Assembly: GCF_002307355.1 (NCBI RefSeq)
Contig: NZ_CP017481.1
Span: forward strand, 3,100,001 to 3,164,000
DNA: 64,000 nt
Direction of reading: 5' to 3'
Origin: Pectobacterium polaris
Lineage (GTDB): Bacteria; Pseudomonadota; Gammaproteobacteria; Enterobacterales; Enterobacteriaceae
Shown here: positions 41,223 through 53,237 of the stretch, one piece after another
Position numbering within the stretch: the stretch's first letter is position 1
Layout: each line of letters begins with the position of its first letter
Notes under the pieces: model-generated
What the model saw: only the letters and a program-made list of their open reading frames with translations
What the model was told of the DNA's origin: nothing
Databases searched by the model: none
Program-made: the position numbers and the translations under genes

Positions 41223-42332
41223 ATGGTCCGCTATATTGATTTTGAAATGATAGATGATATCGCTCTGGGAGCGTCAATCCTTGGCACTGGTGGCGGTGGG
41301 GATCCTTATTTAGGGTCGCTAATTGCGAAAAATGCTTTGCGCCATGGAAAGCCTGTAACGTTGTGCAATCTGGATGACGTAAAGGATAACGAGCTCTTTA
41401 TCCCGTGCAGTACGATGGGTGCGCCGACGGTTTCCGTAGAAAAAATCATTTCACCGCGGCAAATTCTCTTGGCATTTGAAACAATGGAGAATTATCTCGC
41501 AGAATCAGCATCTGGGACTTTTTCTATCGAAGTCGGCGGCATCAATTCACTAATACCCTTAGTTGTTGCAGCCGCAAAAGGGCTGCCTGTTATCGATTGC
41601 GATGCGATGGGGAGAGCCTTCCCCGAAGCGCAGATGGTGACTTTTTTCCTCGATGATTTAACCTCCGCACCGAATACATTGGCAGATGAGAAGGGCAATG
41701 CCGTCATTCTGAATCCCATAGATGGTATGTGGTCGGAACGGTTGGCCCGCGCGATTGTTGAACAAATGGGCGCAGCTTGCGCGATGTGCGATTACCCCTT
41801 ACGCGGTAGTCAACTTAAGCGTAGCGCTATCAAAGGCACGCTGACGCTGGCGCAGGATATCGGAAGAATGCTGCGTCAGGCTCATCAGTCAGGTAGTCAT
41901 CCAGTGCAGTCCCTGCTTACTGTGCTGAATGGTCATATCGTGGCATCAGGAAAAATTGTTGATGTAGCCCGTCGCACAACGGGCGGTTTTGCTCGGGGCA
42001 AAGTGGTGCTGGATGGCTTGGGGAGCGACAAAGGCGAATCGTTTACGGTGCTTTTCCAGAATGAGCTCCTGCTGGCTTATCGTTCTTCACAGACAACAGA
42101 ACCTACGCAGGATAATCTGCTGGCCGTTGTGCCTGATTTAATCTCCATAGTTGATAGTGAAACCGGACGTCCGATCATCACGGAACATTTACGTTATGGG
42201 CAGCGAGTTGATGTGATTGCCTATCCGTGCAATGACAAGTGGCGAACGCCAAAAGGGATTGACGTTGCGGGACCGGAGTATTTCGGTTATCCGGTGCAGT
42301 ATGTACCGATAGAACTGCTTGCGAATCGCTGA
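41223..42332 (+). CDS. DUF917 family protein (COG3535; possible S-methyl-thiohydantoin desulfurase-like)
   Basis: The 369-residue product has the DUF917 signature near the N-terminus (ASILGTGGGGDPYLGS, residues 16-31), then a probable active-site segment around LPVIDCDAMGRAFPEAQM and RTTGGFARGKV. Members are found beside, or fused to, hydantoinase/oxoprolinase-type proteins. My recollection is that the Pfam family has been linked to S-methyl-thiohydantoin desulfuration; I could not check this. It starts 27 bp after the permease and the next gene follows after 10 bp. The biochemical role here is unproven. Confidence 0.85.
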   Translation: MVRYIDFEMIDDIALGASILGTGGGGDPYLGSLIAKNALRHGKPVTLCNLDDVKDNELFIPCSTMGAPTVSVEKIISPRQILLAFETMENYLAESASGTFSIEVGGINSLIPLVVAAAKGLPVIDCDAMGRAFPEAQMVTFFLDDLTSAPNTLADEKGNAVILNPIDGMWSERLARAIVEQMGAACAMCDYPLRGSQLKRSAIKGTLTLAQDIGRMLRQAHQSGSHPVQSLLTVLNGHIVASGKIVDVARRTTGGFARGKVVLDGLGSDKGESFTVLFQNELLLAYRSSQTTEPTQDNLLAVVPDLISIVDSETGRPIITEHLRYGQRVDVIAYPCNDKWRTPKGIDVAGPEYFGYPVQYVPIELLANR

Positions 42333-42342
42333 GGCTTTCCCG

Positions 42343-43911
42343 ATGTTACATAAAAATGATTACCGACTCGGGATTGATGTCGGCGGCACCAACACGGATG
42401 CGGCAATTTTAGATGCTAACCTGCGCTGCATTGCGACGGCCAAATTTCCTACCAGTATGGATATCTACAGCGGCATCGAACGGGTGATTGCTGAGGTACT
42501 GGCGCAGTCTGGCATCGCACCGCAGCATATTCGCTATGCGATGTTGGGTACAACCCAATGTACCAATGCGATTGTTGAGCGGAAAGGGCTGGATCGCGTC
42601 GGATTATTGCGCCTGAGTCTGCCAAGTAGCGATAGCGTCCCGCCGCTGTGTGGCTGGGATGACGAATGGCAAAGGACATTAGGCGAGCATTTCTACCAGA
42701 TTCATGGCGGTTATGAGTTTGATGGCCGAGAGATTCACTCTGTACTGCGGGATGAAGTACTCGCGGTTTGTGACAAGATGCGCGGGCATGTCGATAGCGT
42801 GGCTATCTGTGGCGTGTTTTCTCCCGTAAATAATGAGCAGGAACTGCTGGTTGCCCAGTGGGTGAATGCGGCATTACCGGATGTATCCCTGTCGCTATCC
42901 CACCGGATAGGCAGCACAGGATTACTGGAAAGGGAAAACGCGACAATCCTGAATGCATCGTTGCAAAGCACCGCGAACCGTTTTGTTAACGGCTTTACGC
43001 AAGCGTTAGTTCGGCACGGTATCAAGGCTACGCCATTCTTCGGGCAAAACGATGGCACATTGATGTCCGAGAGTATGGTGAAGCAATACCCTATTCTGAC
43101 GATGGCCTGCGGGCCAACGAACTCGATTCGCGGAGCATGCCACCTTTCCGGGCTGGATAATGCGTTGATTATCGATGTTGGCGGCACGACAACGGATATT
43201 GGCGTGCTGGTGAATGGCTTCCCGCGTGAATCGGCAATTGCTGTTGAAGTCGGGGATGTACGGACGAATTTCAGAATGCCGGATATTATTTCTATCGGCA
43301 TTGGCGGTGGAACCTGTGTTCGGCAATCACAGGATGGGAGTCTTACCCTTGGGCCTGACAGTGTCGGCTATCGCCTGCTTGAACAGAGCGTCAGTTTCGG
43401 CGGGGAGACGTTAACGCTCAGCGATATCATGCTACAACTTCATCGTGAACGATGGATTGCGGATCTTCCTCGTCCGCTACCCAAGCTGGATAATGCATTT
43501 TGCCAGCAGGCTTATCGTCAGATGATTGAGAAAGTGGAAAGCGCTATCGATCGGATTAAATCGTCAAGCGCAGCAATCCCCGCGGTGCTTGTGGGCGGTG
43601 GCAGCATTTTACTGCCTGATGTTTTATCCGGTGTCAGTCAGGTGATGCGTCCGCAGAACTTTGATGCGGCCAATGCGGTTGGTGTGGCGTTAGGGGCGGT
43701 GGGCGCACAGATCGAACGTGTGGTTAAAATGCCGGATAGCGATCGTGAAAAGATAAAAAACGAATTGCAGCAGCAAACCATTTGTCTTGCAGAAGAGATG
43801 GGTGCCAGGCCGGGCAGCGTTGAAATCATCGACTATCAGGAAATTCCATTGGCGTATCTGCCGGGGAATGCGGTACAGGTGAAAATTAAGGCAGCAGGAA
43901 ATCTGGCTTAG
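42343..43911 (+). CDS. hydantoinase/oxoprolinase (HyuA-like) family protein
   Basis: This is an ATP-dependent cyclic-amide hydrolase-type protein of 522 residues. The actin-like ATPase motifs are visible: LGIDVGGTNTDAAIL near residue 8, MLGTTQCTNAIVERKGLDRVG near 74 (split as MLGTTQCTNAIVER and KGLDRVG), and IDVGGTTTDIGVL near 283. Near the C-terminus are AVLVGGGSILLPD and AVGVALGAVGAQIERV. No HyuB-type subunit is encoded next to it; the preceding DUF917 protein probably acts with it. ATG 42343 has GAGG eight bases upstream; a TTG at 42319 overlapping the previous gene is rejected. A 12-bp-stem terminator follows. Confidence 0.87.
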   Translation: MLHKNDYRLGIDVGGTNTDAAILDANLRCIATAKFPTSMDIYSGIERVIAEVLAQSGIAPQHIRYAMLGTTQCTNAIVERKGLDRVGLLRLSLPSSDSVPPLCGWDDEWQRTLGEHFYQIHGGYEFDGREIHSVLRDEVLAVCDKMRGHVDSVAICGVFSPVNNEQELLVAQWVNAALPDVSLSLSHRIGSTGLLERENATILNASLQSTANRFVNGFTQALVRHGIKATPFFGQNDGTLMSESMVKQYPILTMACGPTNSIRGACHLSGLDNALIIDVGGTTTDIGVLVNGFPRESAIAVEVGDVRTNFRMPDIISIGIGGGTCVRQSQDGSLTLGPDSVGYRLLEQSVSFGGETLTLSDIMLQLHRERWIADLPRPLPKLDNAFCQQAYRQMIEKVESAIDRIKSSSAAIPAVLVGGGSILLPDVLSGVSQVMRPQNFDAANAVGVALGAVGAQIERVVKMPDSDREKIKNELQQQTICLAEEMGARPGSVEIIDYQEIPLAYLPGNAVQVKIKAAGNLA

Positions 43912-43954
43912 CGCAGCGTATTAACATTGCAGAAATTGTGTACCCGCCAAAATG

Positions 43955-43983
43955 AAAATAGCGCGCTCACGGCGCGCTATTTT
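43955..43983. terminator. bidirectional terminator between hyuA-like gene and pflA
   Basis: AAAATAGCGCGC and GCGCGCTATTTT form a perfect 12-bp stem with a 5-nt loop. T-runs occur on both strands, so it can serve the accessory operon and pflA, which converge here. Confidence 0.92.
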
Positions 43984-44001
43984 TCTAGAAAGCGTCAGAA
44001 G

Positions 44002-44742
44002 TTAGTACATGACCTTGTGACCGTAGCTTTCAAGAATCGATTTAACGCGATCCATCGTATCGGCCTTCGGCGGTTTAACGCCGTCTAATTTGTACTCTTC
44101 ACCCATCGCAATCCACTTGTGTTTGCCAAGCTCATGGTAGGGGAGAAGCTCAATTTTCTCGATGTTCGTCATGTCTTTGGTGAATTCGCCCAGCTTGTGT
44201 GCGGACGCATCATCGTCAGACCAGCCGGGAACGACCACATAACGTATCCAGGTACGTTGGTTGCGCTTTGCTAAATAGCGAGCGAAATCCAGAGTACGGT
44301 GATTGGATACGCCCACTAAATTCTGGTGTATGTCGTCATTCATTTGCTTCAGGTCGAGCATCACTAAATCGCTGACGTCCAATAGCTCGTCAATGACGGG
44401 GTCGTAACGACGCACAAAACCATTGGTGTCCAGACAGGTGTTGATGCCTTCTGCCTTACAGGCACGGAACCAGTCGCGCACAAATTCGGCCTGGAGAATA
44501 GCCTCGCCGCCGGATGCCGTTACGCCGCCGCCGGATGCATTCATAAAGTGGCGGTAGGTCACGACTTCTTTCATGAGCTCTTCAACCGTTACTTCCTTAC
44601 CGCCGTGCGTATCCCAGGTATCACGGTTATGGCAATACAGGCAGCGCATCAGGCAGCCTTGAAAGAAGATGATGAAACGGATGCCTGGGCCATCGACGGT
44701 GCCACAGGATTCAAAGGAGTGGATGCGACCGATAAGTGACAT
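44002..44742 (-). CDS. pflA: pyruvate formate-lyase activating enzyme PflA
   Basis: This radical-SAM enzyme installs the glycyl radical on PflB. The 246-residue product has the [4Fe-4S] motif C-X3-C-X2-C in [11 protein letters not shown] (about residues 29-39), the GGE-type SAM motif ASGGEAIL, and closely matches E. coli PflA (246 residues). The ATG at 44742 ([20 protein letters not shown]) is used; the frame extends upstream to 44904 without family similarity. It lies downstream of pflB past a terminator, as in E. coli. Confidence 0.97.
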   Translation of the reverse strand: MSLIGRIHSFESCGTVDGPGIRFIIFFQGCLMRCLYCHNRDTWDTHGGKEVTVEELMKEVVTYRHFMNASGGGVTASGGEAILQAEFVRDWFRACKAEGINTCLDTNGFVRRYDPVIDELLDVSDLVMLDLKQMNDDIHQNLVGVSNHRTLDFARYLAKRNQRTWIRYVVVPGWSDDDASAHKLGEFTKDMTNIEKIELLPYHELGKHKWIAMGEEYKLDGVKPPKADTMDRVKSILESYGHKVMY

Positions 44743-44953
44743 TGCGAGGTTTTCTCCAAATTTGACCGAACAATAGCGGTCTTTATGAGCGCAGTCATAA
44801 GAAGGCAGATGCTGCTCTGACAAGAATTTCTGACAGAAGAACACCGTGTGACAGATGCTGCGTCGAATCTGTTTTGCGAGCCATCCACATGAAGGGAGCA
44901 ACATAGCGGGCTGGCAAAACAGGCTAACAATCTGAACGACAAGCGAGGGTGAG

Positions 44954-44980
44954 AAAAAGGCCCCACTGACGTGGAGCCTT
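44954..44980 (-). terminator. intrinsic terminator of focA-pflB
   Basis: On the minus strand AAGGC-T-CCAC, loop GTCA and GTGG-G-GCCTT form a stem followed by TTTTT. It lies 32 bp after the pflB stop. Confidence 0.8.
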
Positions 44981-45011
44981 TATTTTACGCCTTTTCAGAC
45001 AGTCATGGAAA

Positions 45012-47294
<2,283 letters not shown>

Positions 47295-47351
47295 TTTACA
47301 CCTACCTTTGATATGGATTTCTTAAAACCCGACGTTGCGGCCGATTGCACC

Positions 47352-48212
47352 TTAGTGGTGCTTGTCTCCACCGCGCAAATAAATTACCCAATATGTCAAA
47401 CCGACCATTACGCCGCCGCCGATGATGTTCCCCAGGGTGACGGGAATCAGGTTATCGGTAATGAAGTGGCTAACGGTTAAATGTTCAAACTGAGACGGCA
47501 CCATGCCAATGGCATTCCAGAATTCCGGGGCCGCAAAATTTTTGATAACGATGCCCATAGGAATCATGAACATGTTGGCGATACTGTGCTCAAAGCCGCT
47601 GGAAACGAACATGGCGACAGGCAGAATCATGGCAAACATTTTGTCTGTAAGCGTACGGCCGGAATAGCTCATCCACACGGCCAGACAAACTAGCAGGTTG
47701 GCTAGAATCCCCAGACACAGCGCTTCAACAAACGTGTGTTCAAGTTTGTGTTCAGCTGTTTGCAGGACGTTAAGCCCCCACGCACCGTTTGCGACCATAT
47801 GCTCTCCCGAGAACCAGATAAGCCCAACGAAGAAAAGCGCGCCAATCAGGTTGCCGACATAGACATTTGCCCAGTTACAGGCTAGTTGCTTCCAGGTAAT
47901 ACGTCCACTGGCTTTGGCAATCACGATGAGAACGGTTGAGGTAAACAAGTCCGCACCGCAAACGACCACCAACATGAGGCCAAGGGAGAAACAGATACCA
48001 CCGATCAATTTCGCGATACCGAAAGGCATCGTCGCGGTTCCCGTGGTGGCCGTAATATAAAAGACGAAGGCGATCGAAATAAACACACCCGCTGTGATCG
48101 CTAAATAAAACGTCGTACACGGTTGTTTGGTAGCTTTATAGACTCCGGCGTCTTCAGCAACTTTTGCCATCGCGGCCGGGAGTAATAGAGTAAAGGGGTT
48201 GTCAGCTTTCAC
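47352..48212 (-). CDS. focA: formate channel FocA
   Basis: FocA is a pentameric inner-membrane channel for formate. The 286-residue product has six hydrophobic helices plus the broken-helix loops of the FNT family (VCGADLFTSTVLIVIAKASG, SGFEHSIANMFMIPMGI). E. coli FocA has 285 residues. The start is a GTG at 48212 (VKADNPF), preceded by AGAGAG. It is the first gene of focA-pflB, so FocA and PflB levels are coupled. Confidence 0.97.
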   Translation of the reverse strand: MKADNPFTLLLPAAMAKVAEDAGVYKATKQPCTTFYLAITAGVFISIAFVFYITATTGTATMPFGIAKLIGGICFSLGLMLVVVCGADLFTSTVLIVIAKASGRITWKQLACNWANVYVGNLIGALFFVGLIWFSGEHMVANGAWGLNVLQTAEHKLEHTFVEALCLGILANLLVCLAVWMSYSGRTLTDKMFAMILPVAMFVSSGFEHSIANMFMIPMGIVIKNFAAPEFWNAIGMVPSQFEHLTVSHFITDNLIPVTLGNIIGGGVMVGLTYWVIYLRGGDKHH

Positions 48213-48245
48213 ACTAACTCTCTCTTAAAAATTATCAGCGTTGAG

Positions 48246-48287
48246 ATACTAACAAAGCAGTATACGGTAAAATTTGACGTGGATCAT
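48246..48287 (-). promoter_or_regulatory. FNR-type class II promoter of focA-pflB
   Basis: TTGACGTGGATCAT (48274-48287) keeps the FNR core TTGA-N6-ATCA. On the minus strand TAGTAT (48246-48251) lies 32 bp from its centre, exactly the spacing of a site at -41.5 to a -10 element. The start point would be near 48239, about 27 nt before the focA GTG. FNR activation of focA-pfl is established in E. coli. From 48288 to 48550 the sequence is AT-rich with no gene seen. Confidence 0.65.
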
Positions 48288-48550
48288 ATTGCAAGAAATT
48301 AACAGGTTGGTGGGGAGGGTGGAATACCGGGGTTTTATGGTTAATCTATTGAATTTTATAATGAAAAAATATTTTAAATTTTACAAAAAGAGTTGAATGG
48401 CATACGTTAAACCTACCGATTTAGCGTTAATAAAAATCATGTTTTGTAGAATTTCAGTACCACCTTGTCGATGTAATTTAATTAAAAATTCACCATTCAA
48501 TAACAATGTCCTGATTATGCATTACGAATAATAAATGTTGCCCTTTGGAC

Positions 48551-48583
48551 AATAAAATAGCCCTTTAAGATAAAGGGCTATTT
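48551..48583 (-). terminator. intrinsic terminator of ycaO
   Basis: AAATAGCCCTTTA (48555-48567) and TAAAGGGCTATTT (48571-48583) form a perfect 13-bp stem with a 3-nt loop. On the minus strand TTTTATT follows. It lies 69 bp after the ycaO stop. Confidence 0.85.
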
Positions 48584-48651
48584 GTCGGTTGCTATTTGTA
48601 CTCGGACGCACTCATCAATATAAGATGCGTGCTGACGGCATCACTCTGGCA

Positions 48652-50415
48652 TTATTTTGCTTGCCAATAACGACGTTTCGCCTGTTGCAGTTTTTCATAG
48701 GCGGCCAGCAGCGATTGGTGCGCAGGTAAAGAAGCAAAGGTGTCATCTACGGCAAACAGACCATAGAAGCACGCTTCGCCAGCAACTGCGGCACTGGCGG
48801 CATCGACCGTCTCACTGCCGTACATTTTGGTAAAGGCATCGTAGTATTCTGCCGGATCGCGATCAGGCTCTTGCGCCAGTAACAACAGCGTTTGCAGACA
48901 ACGGTAGTAGTTGCTGCGCTGTGCCGTAAAGACAGAGTCGTTGAAATCCTGCGTCCACTCTGTCCAGGTCAGCGCCTGATCCAGATCGCCGCCAGCCAGA
49001 GCCAGCATGGCTTTCAATTCGCCAACGCGCAGAGTGAGCCAACCATTATCTTTGCCAGTGGCAATACCAAGCAGCTCGCGTATGCGGGTGAAGTCATCCA
49101 GCCCTTCGTCGTCCAACTGCTGCAACAGGGCAAGATAATCTTCTTGTTCCCACTTGCTGTCAGGCAGCGCCAGCAGCGTGTCACGCAGGTGAGCGCCCAT
49201 GCTGTTATTGGCTAACAACAGATCGTCAGCAGGGTAGATGTCCGACATTCCCGGCACGATGATGCGGCAGGCATAAACGGCCAGATGCTCATAGTCAGCA
49301 ATGTAGACTTCTTTATCTTCCTGCTTGAAGATCGCCATCAATGTAGCGAATTCTTCTTCCGTCGATCCTTTAAAGCTCCAGTCGGCAAATTCATAATCCG
49401 CTGTTTTCTTGAACGTATCCCAGGAAATCAGACCGCTGGAATCGATAAAGTGGGTTTCCAGATTGGCGTGCTCGGCCACTTCTTCATCATCGAACGTCGG
49501 CGGGGTGAACACGTCCAGATCTTTCAGGCCGCGACCTTGCAGCAGTTCGGTAACGGTACGCTCCAGCGCTACGCCGAAGTCAGGGTGTGCGCCGAAGGAG
49601 GCAAAACAGGTACCGTTAGCGGGGTTAAACAGCACCACGCAGATAACCGGATATTTCCCGCCCAGTGAGGCATCGTAAGAGAAAATTGGGAAACCTTCTT
49701 TTTCCAGCGTTGCAATCGCTTCGACCACACCAGGATAGCGGTTCAGCACCTCTTGCGGAATTTCTGGCAGGCTGATGGATTCGGCAATGATGCGGTTCTT
49801 GATGCTGCGCTCAAACACTTCAGACAGCCCCTGAACGCGGGCCTCGTTGGCGGTGTTACCTGCGGACATCCCGTTAGAAACGTACAGGTTACCGATGATG
49901 TTCATCGGGATATAGACGGTTTGCTGATCGGACTGACGCGTAAATGGCAGCGCGCAAATGCCTCTGTCGGCATTGCCGGATTGCAGATCGATCAGATCGC
50001 TGGCGCTCAGTTCCTGCTCAGGATCGTAAAACTGGTGCAGACGGGCATCCAGAATACCTTCTGGCAATGCATCATCTTCTGGAATAGGGAACCATTTTTC
50101 ATTCGGGTAATGAACGAAATCGCCGTTAGCGATGTTTTTGCCGAGATAGAAGTCAGCAAAGAAATAGTTGGTGGACAGACGCTCGAAATACTCGCCTAAC
50201 GCAGAGGCCAGCGCCGCTTTCTTACTGGCACCTTTACCGTTAGTGAAGCAAAGCGGGCAATCGCGGTCTCGAATATGGACAGACCAGACGTTTGGCACCG
50301 GGTTCAGCCATGACGCTTCTTCGATGTTAAACCCCAGGTCCTGGAGCTGTTGTTGAAAACGGGCGATGGAATCTTCCAGGGCGGCGTCTTTGCCTGGGAT
50401 AAACGTTTGAGTCAT
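48652..50415 (-). CDS. ycaO: YcaO-domain protein, ribosomal protein S12 methylthiolation factor
   Basis: YcaO proteins use ATP to activate amide backbones. In E. coli YcaO is reported to assist RimO in beta-methylthiolation of ribosomal protein S12. The 587-residue product matches E. coli YcaO (586) closely. It has the YcaO domain at about 60-390 (CFTNGKGASKKAALASALGE, NEARVQGLSEVFERS, FASFGAHPDFGVALERTVTE) and a C-terminal helical region. The ATG at 50415 (MTQTFIPGKD) is used; the frame extends 12 codons upstream. There is no nearby precursor peptide gene, which argues against a RiPP role. E. coli ycaP is missing next to it. Confidence 0.95.
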   Translation of the reverse strand: MTQTFIPGKDAALEDSIARFQQQLQDLGFNIEEASWLNPVPNVWSVHIRDRDCPLCFTNGKGASKKAALASALGEYFERLSTNYFFADFYLGKNIANGDFVHYPNEKWFPIPEDDALPEGILDARLHQFYDPEQELSASDLIDLQSGNADRGICALPFTRQSDQQTVYIPMNIIGNLYVSNGMSAGNTANEARVQGLSEVFERSIKNRIIAESISLPEIPQEVLNRYPGVVEAIATLEKEGFPIFSYDASLGGKYPVICVVLFNPANGTCFASFGAHPDFGVALERTVTELLQGRGLKDLDVFTPPTFDDEEVAEHANLETHFIDSSGLISWDTFKKTADYEFADWSFKGSTEEEFATLMAIFKQEDKEVYIADYEHLAVYACRIIVPGMSDIYPADDLLLANNSMGAHLRDTLLALPDSKWEQEDYLALLQQLDDEGLDDFTRIRELLGIATGKDNGWLTLRVGELKAMLALAGGDLDQALTWTEWTQDFNDSVFTAQRSNYYRCLQTLLLLAQEPDRDPAEYYDAFTKMYGSETVDAASAAVAGEACFYGLFAVDDTFASLPAHQSLLAAYEKLQQAKRRYWQAK

Positions 50416-50645
50416 GGTGTTCACTCTTATCGAGATTAGCGGAAGCGGCATGATACGGATTTTTCTGTTCAGACTCTATTTATTCATAACCGATCGGCAA
50501 CAGTGAAAAAGAACAGACTGCGTAACGTGCCGTTTTGCATAATGAAAGCGCAATAAGCGTTGCAGCCGCGATTGACGAGTGATAAAACCGATAGCAGGGT
50601 AAAAGTAGTGTGGTTATGGCGGTCGTTCCGTTATAACTACTATCT

Positions 50646-50704
50646 TGTAACAGCGGTATTTTTATAACCGTCAGGTTTATAAAAATGGTATTTGTAACAA
50701 CGGT
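50646..50704 (+). promoter_or_regulatory. inverted and direct repeats upstream of serC
   Basis: ATTTTTATAA (50658-50667) and TTATAAAAAT (50677-50686) form a perfect 10-bp inverted repeat with a 9-nt spacer. It is flanked by direct repeats of TTGTAACA-R-CGGT (50646-50658 and 50692-50704). The set lies 40-100 bp before serC and looks like an operator. In E. coli serC responds to Lrp and CRP; no regulator is assigned here. The rest of the 329-bp ycaO-serC gap shows no gene. Confidence 0.55.
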
Positions 50705-50744
50705 GATAAAAAGAGCCGCTATTTTTCAGGTGTGGTGAGGGGAA

Positions 50745-51830
50745 ATGACTCAGATTTTTAATTTTAGCGCCGGTCCAGCAATGCTGCCGGTTGAAGTACT
50801 GCGTCGTGCTGAACAGGAATTGTGTAATTGGAATGGCCTGGGCACATCGGTTATGGAAATCAGCCACCGCAGTAAAGAGTTTATGCAGGTTGCCGCTGAA
50901 TCCGAACAAGATCTGCGTGATTTGCTGAAAATCCCCTCCAACTACAAAGTGCTTTTTTGCCACGGTGGTGCTCGTGCGCAATTCGCCGCAGTGCCATTAA
51001 ATCTCCTGGGCGAACGCTCAACGGCCGACTACATCGACGGCGGATATTGGGCACACAGCGCAATCAATGAAGCAGAAAAGTACTGCACGCCTAACGTGAT
51101 TGATGTGAAAACGCGCGTAGGCGATCTGCGCGGCATTAAGCCGATGCGCGAATGGAAATTGTCTGATGATGCGGCGTTTGTACATTACTGTCCAAATGAA
51201 ACCATTGACGGTATTGCGATCGAAGAAGAGCCGGATTTTGGCGATAAAATTGTGGTCGCCGACTATTCTTCCAGCATCCTGTCTCGCCGTATTGACGTTA
51301 GCCGCTATGGCGTGATCTATGCTGGCGCACAGAAAAATATCGGCCCAGCTGGCCTGACGCTGGTTATCGTACGTGAAGATTTGCTGGGCAAAGCGCGCCG
51401 TGAGCTGCCATCGATTCTGGATTATCAGGTTCTGGCGGACAATGACTCCATGTTCAATACGCCACCGACCTTTGCCTGGTACCTGTCCGGTATGGTCTTC
51501 AAATGGCTGAAAGAGTACGGCGGTCTGGCTGAAATGGAAAAACGTAACCAAGAGAAAGCCGACCTGCTGTATAGCGCGATTGACGGTAACGATTTCTATC
51601 GAAATGACGTCGCGATAGCGAACCGTTCTCGCATGAATGTACCGTTCCTGCTGGCGGACTCTGCGCTGGATAAAGTCTTCCTGGAAGAATCAGTCGCTGC
51701 AGGTTTGCATGCGCTGAAAGGCCATCGCGTAGTAGGCGGCATGCGTGCTTCTATCTACAATGCGATGCCGTTGGAAGGCGTGAAAGCGCTGACGGAATTC
51801 ATGGCTGACTTCGCTCGTCGCCACGGTTGA
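50745..51830 (+). CDS. serC: phosphoserine aminotransferase SerC
   Basis: SerC is a PLP enzyme that makes 3-phosphoserine for serine synthesis and acts on the related intermediate of pyridoxal phosphate synthesis. The 361-residue product shows the N-terminus [16 protein letters not shown], the [12 protein letters not shown] phosphate/PLP site, and the PLP lysine in [12 protein letters not shown] (about residue 197). E. coli SerC has 362 residues. ATG 50745 follows GAGGGGA. aroA follows in the same operon. Confidence 0.97.
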   Translation: MTQIFNFSAGPAMLPVEVLRRAEQELCNWNGLGTSVMEISHRSKEFMQVAAESEQDLRDLLKIPSNYKVLFCHGGARAQFAAVPLNLLGERSTADYIDGGYWAHSAINEAEKYCTPNVIDVKTRVGDLRGIKPMREWKLSDDAAFVHYCPNETIDGIAIEEEPDFGDKIVVADYSSSILSRRIDVSRYGVIYAGAQKNIGPAGLTLVIVREDLLGKARRELPSILDYQVLADNDSMFNTPPTFAWYLSGMVFKWLKEYGGLAEMEKRNQEKADLLYSAIDGNDFYRNDVAIANRSRMNVPFLLADSALDKVFLEESVAAGLHALKGHRVVGGMRASIYNAMPLEGVKALTEFMADFARRHG

Positions 51831-51862
51831 TTAAGACCGCCCCTCGATACATTTTGATCAGC

Positions 51863-51884
51863 CCCGGACTTTCCGGGGTTTTTA
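51863..51884 (+). terminator. hairpin terminator/attenuator between serC and aroA
   Basis: CCCCGGA, loop CTT and TCCGGGG with a TTTTT run lie in the 81-bp gap. E. coli has a similar structure here that partly reduces aroA transcription; partial read-through is likely. Confidence 0.8.
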
Positions 51885-51911
51885 TGTCCACGTTCAAAGA
51901 ATAGGCTTTAC

Positions 51912-53201
51912 ATGCAGGAATCCCTGACGCTACAACCCATCAAACTGATTAACGGTACTCTTAACCTTCCTGGCTCAAAAAGTGTCTCTAACCGTGCGCT
52001 TTTGCTGGCAGCCTTGGCTGAAGGAAAGACCCGGCTGACTAACCTGTTAGACAGTGACGATGTCCGCCACATGCTTACCGCTCTAACGGCGTTGGGAGTG
52101 GAATATCATCTGTCGTCTGACCGGACCGTGTGTGAGATTACGGGGCTGGGTGGTGCGTTTACAGCATCGCAACCGCTGGAACTGTTTCTAGGGAATGCGG
52201 GTACAGCGATGCGTCCACTGGCTGCCGCGCTGTGTCTGACCGATGGCGACATTGTGCTGACAGGCGAACCGCGGATGAAAGAGCGCCCGATCGGGCATCT
52301 AGTCGATGCACTGCGTCAGGGCGGGGCGAAAATTGACTATCTGGAGCAGGAAAACTACCCACCGCTTCGTCTGCACGGCGGTTTTCAGGGCGGCGAAATC
52401 AGCGTAGATGGCAGCGTATCAAGCCAATTCCTGACCGCGCTGTTGATGACTGCACCTCTGGCCGCGCAGGATACGCAAATCAGCATTCAGGGCGATTTGG
52501 TTTCCAAACCGTATATCGATATCACGCTGCATATGATGAAAGCGTTTGGCATTGAAGTGCGTCATGAAAACTATCAGCGATTCTTCGTGGCGTGTCGTCA
52601 GCAGTATCGTTCACCGGGTGATTATCTGGTGGAAGGCGATGCGTCATCGGCTTCTTACTTCCTGGCCGCAGCGGCGATTAAAGGCGGTGTTGTGCGTGTG
52701 ACCGGCGTAGGCCGTAATAGCGTACAGGGCGACATTCGCTTTGCTGATGTGCTGGAAAAAATGGGCGCAACCGTGCGCTGGGGTGAGGATTATATTGAAT
52801 GCGAACGCGGTGATCTGCACGCGATCGACATGGATATGAATCACATTCCTGATGCGGCGATGACTATCGCAACGGCGGCGCTTTTCGCTCAAGGTGGCAC
52901 CACTACGCTGCGTAATATCTACAACTGGCGCGTGAAAGAAACCGATCGTCTGGCGGCAATGGCGATTGAATTGCGTAAAGTTGGCGCGGAAGTGGAAGAG
53001 GGCAATGACTACATTCGCATTACGCCGCCGACCAAGCTGAAAGCGGCAGAAATCGGCACGTACAACGATCACCGTATGGCGATGTGTTTCTCGCTGGTGG
53101 CGCTATCGGATACGCCAGTTACGATTCTGGATCCGAAATGTACGGCTAAAACCTTCCCTGACTACTTCGAACAGCTGGCACGCCTCAGTGAGCTGGCTTG
53201 A
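51912..53201 (+). CDS. aroA: 3-phosphoshikimate 1-carboxyvinyltransferase (EPSP synthase) AroA
   Basis: AroA joins shikimate 3-phosphate and phosphoenolpyruvate in aromatic amino-acid synthesis. The 429-residue product has class I features: [20 protein letters not shown] near residue 20, [19 protein letters not shown] near 91, [20 protein letters not shown] near 120, and a C-terminal [13 protein letters not shown]. coli AroA has 427 residues. The serC-aroA pairing is conserved in enterobacteria. Confidence 0.97.
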   Translation: MQESLTLQPIKLINGTLNLPGSKSVSNRALLLAALAEGKTRLTNLLDSDDVRHMLTALTALGVEYHLSSDRTVCEITGLGGAFTASQPLELFLGNAGTAMRPLAAALCLTDGDIVLTGEPRMKERPIGHLVDALRQGGAKIDYLEQENYPPLRLHGGFQGGEISVDGSVSSQFLTALLMTAPLAAQDTQISIQGDLVSKPYIDITLHMMKAFGIEVRHENYQRFFVACRQQYRSPGDYLVEGDASSASYFLAAAAIKGGVVRVTGVGRNSVQGDIRFADVLEKMGATVRWGEDYIECERGDLHAIDMDMNHIPDAAMTIATAALFAQGGTTTLRNIYNWRVKETDRLAAMAIELRKVGAEVEEGNDYIRITPPTKLKAAEIGTYNDHRMAMCFSLVALSDTPVTILDPKCTAKTFPDYFEQLARLSELA

Positions 53202-53210
53202 TTCCTCTCT

Positions 53211-53237
53211 AAGGCACGGTTTCCGTGCCTTTTTTCT
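53211..53237 (+). terminator. intrinsic terminator of serC-aroA
   Basis: AAGGCACGG, loop TTT and CCGTGCCTT followed by TTTTT, directly after the aroA stop. Confidence 0.93.

Noticed and set aside
48652..50415. ycaO as part of a RiPP (azoline peptide) cluster
   Set aside because: No precursor peptide, dehydrogenase or transporter of that type lies nearby, and the sequence matches the housekeeping E. coli YcaO.
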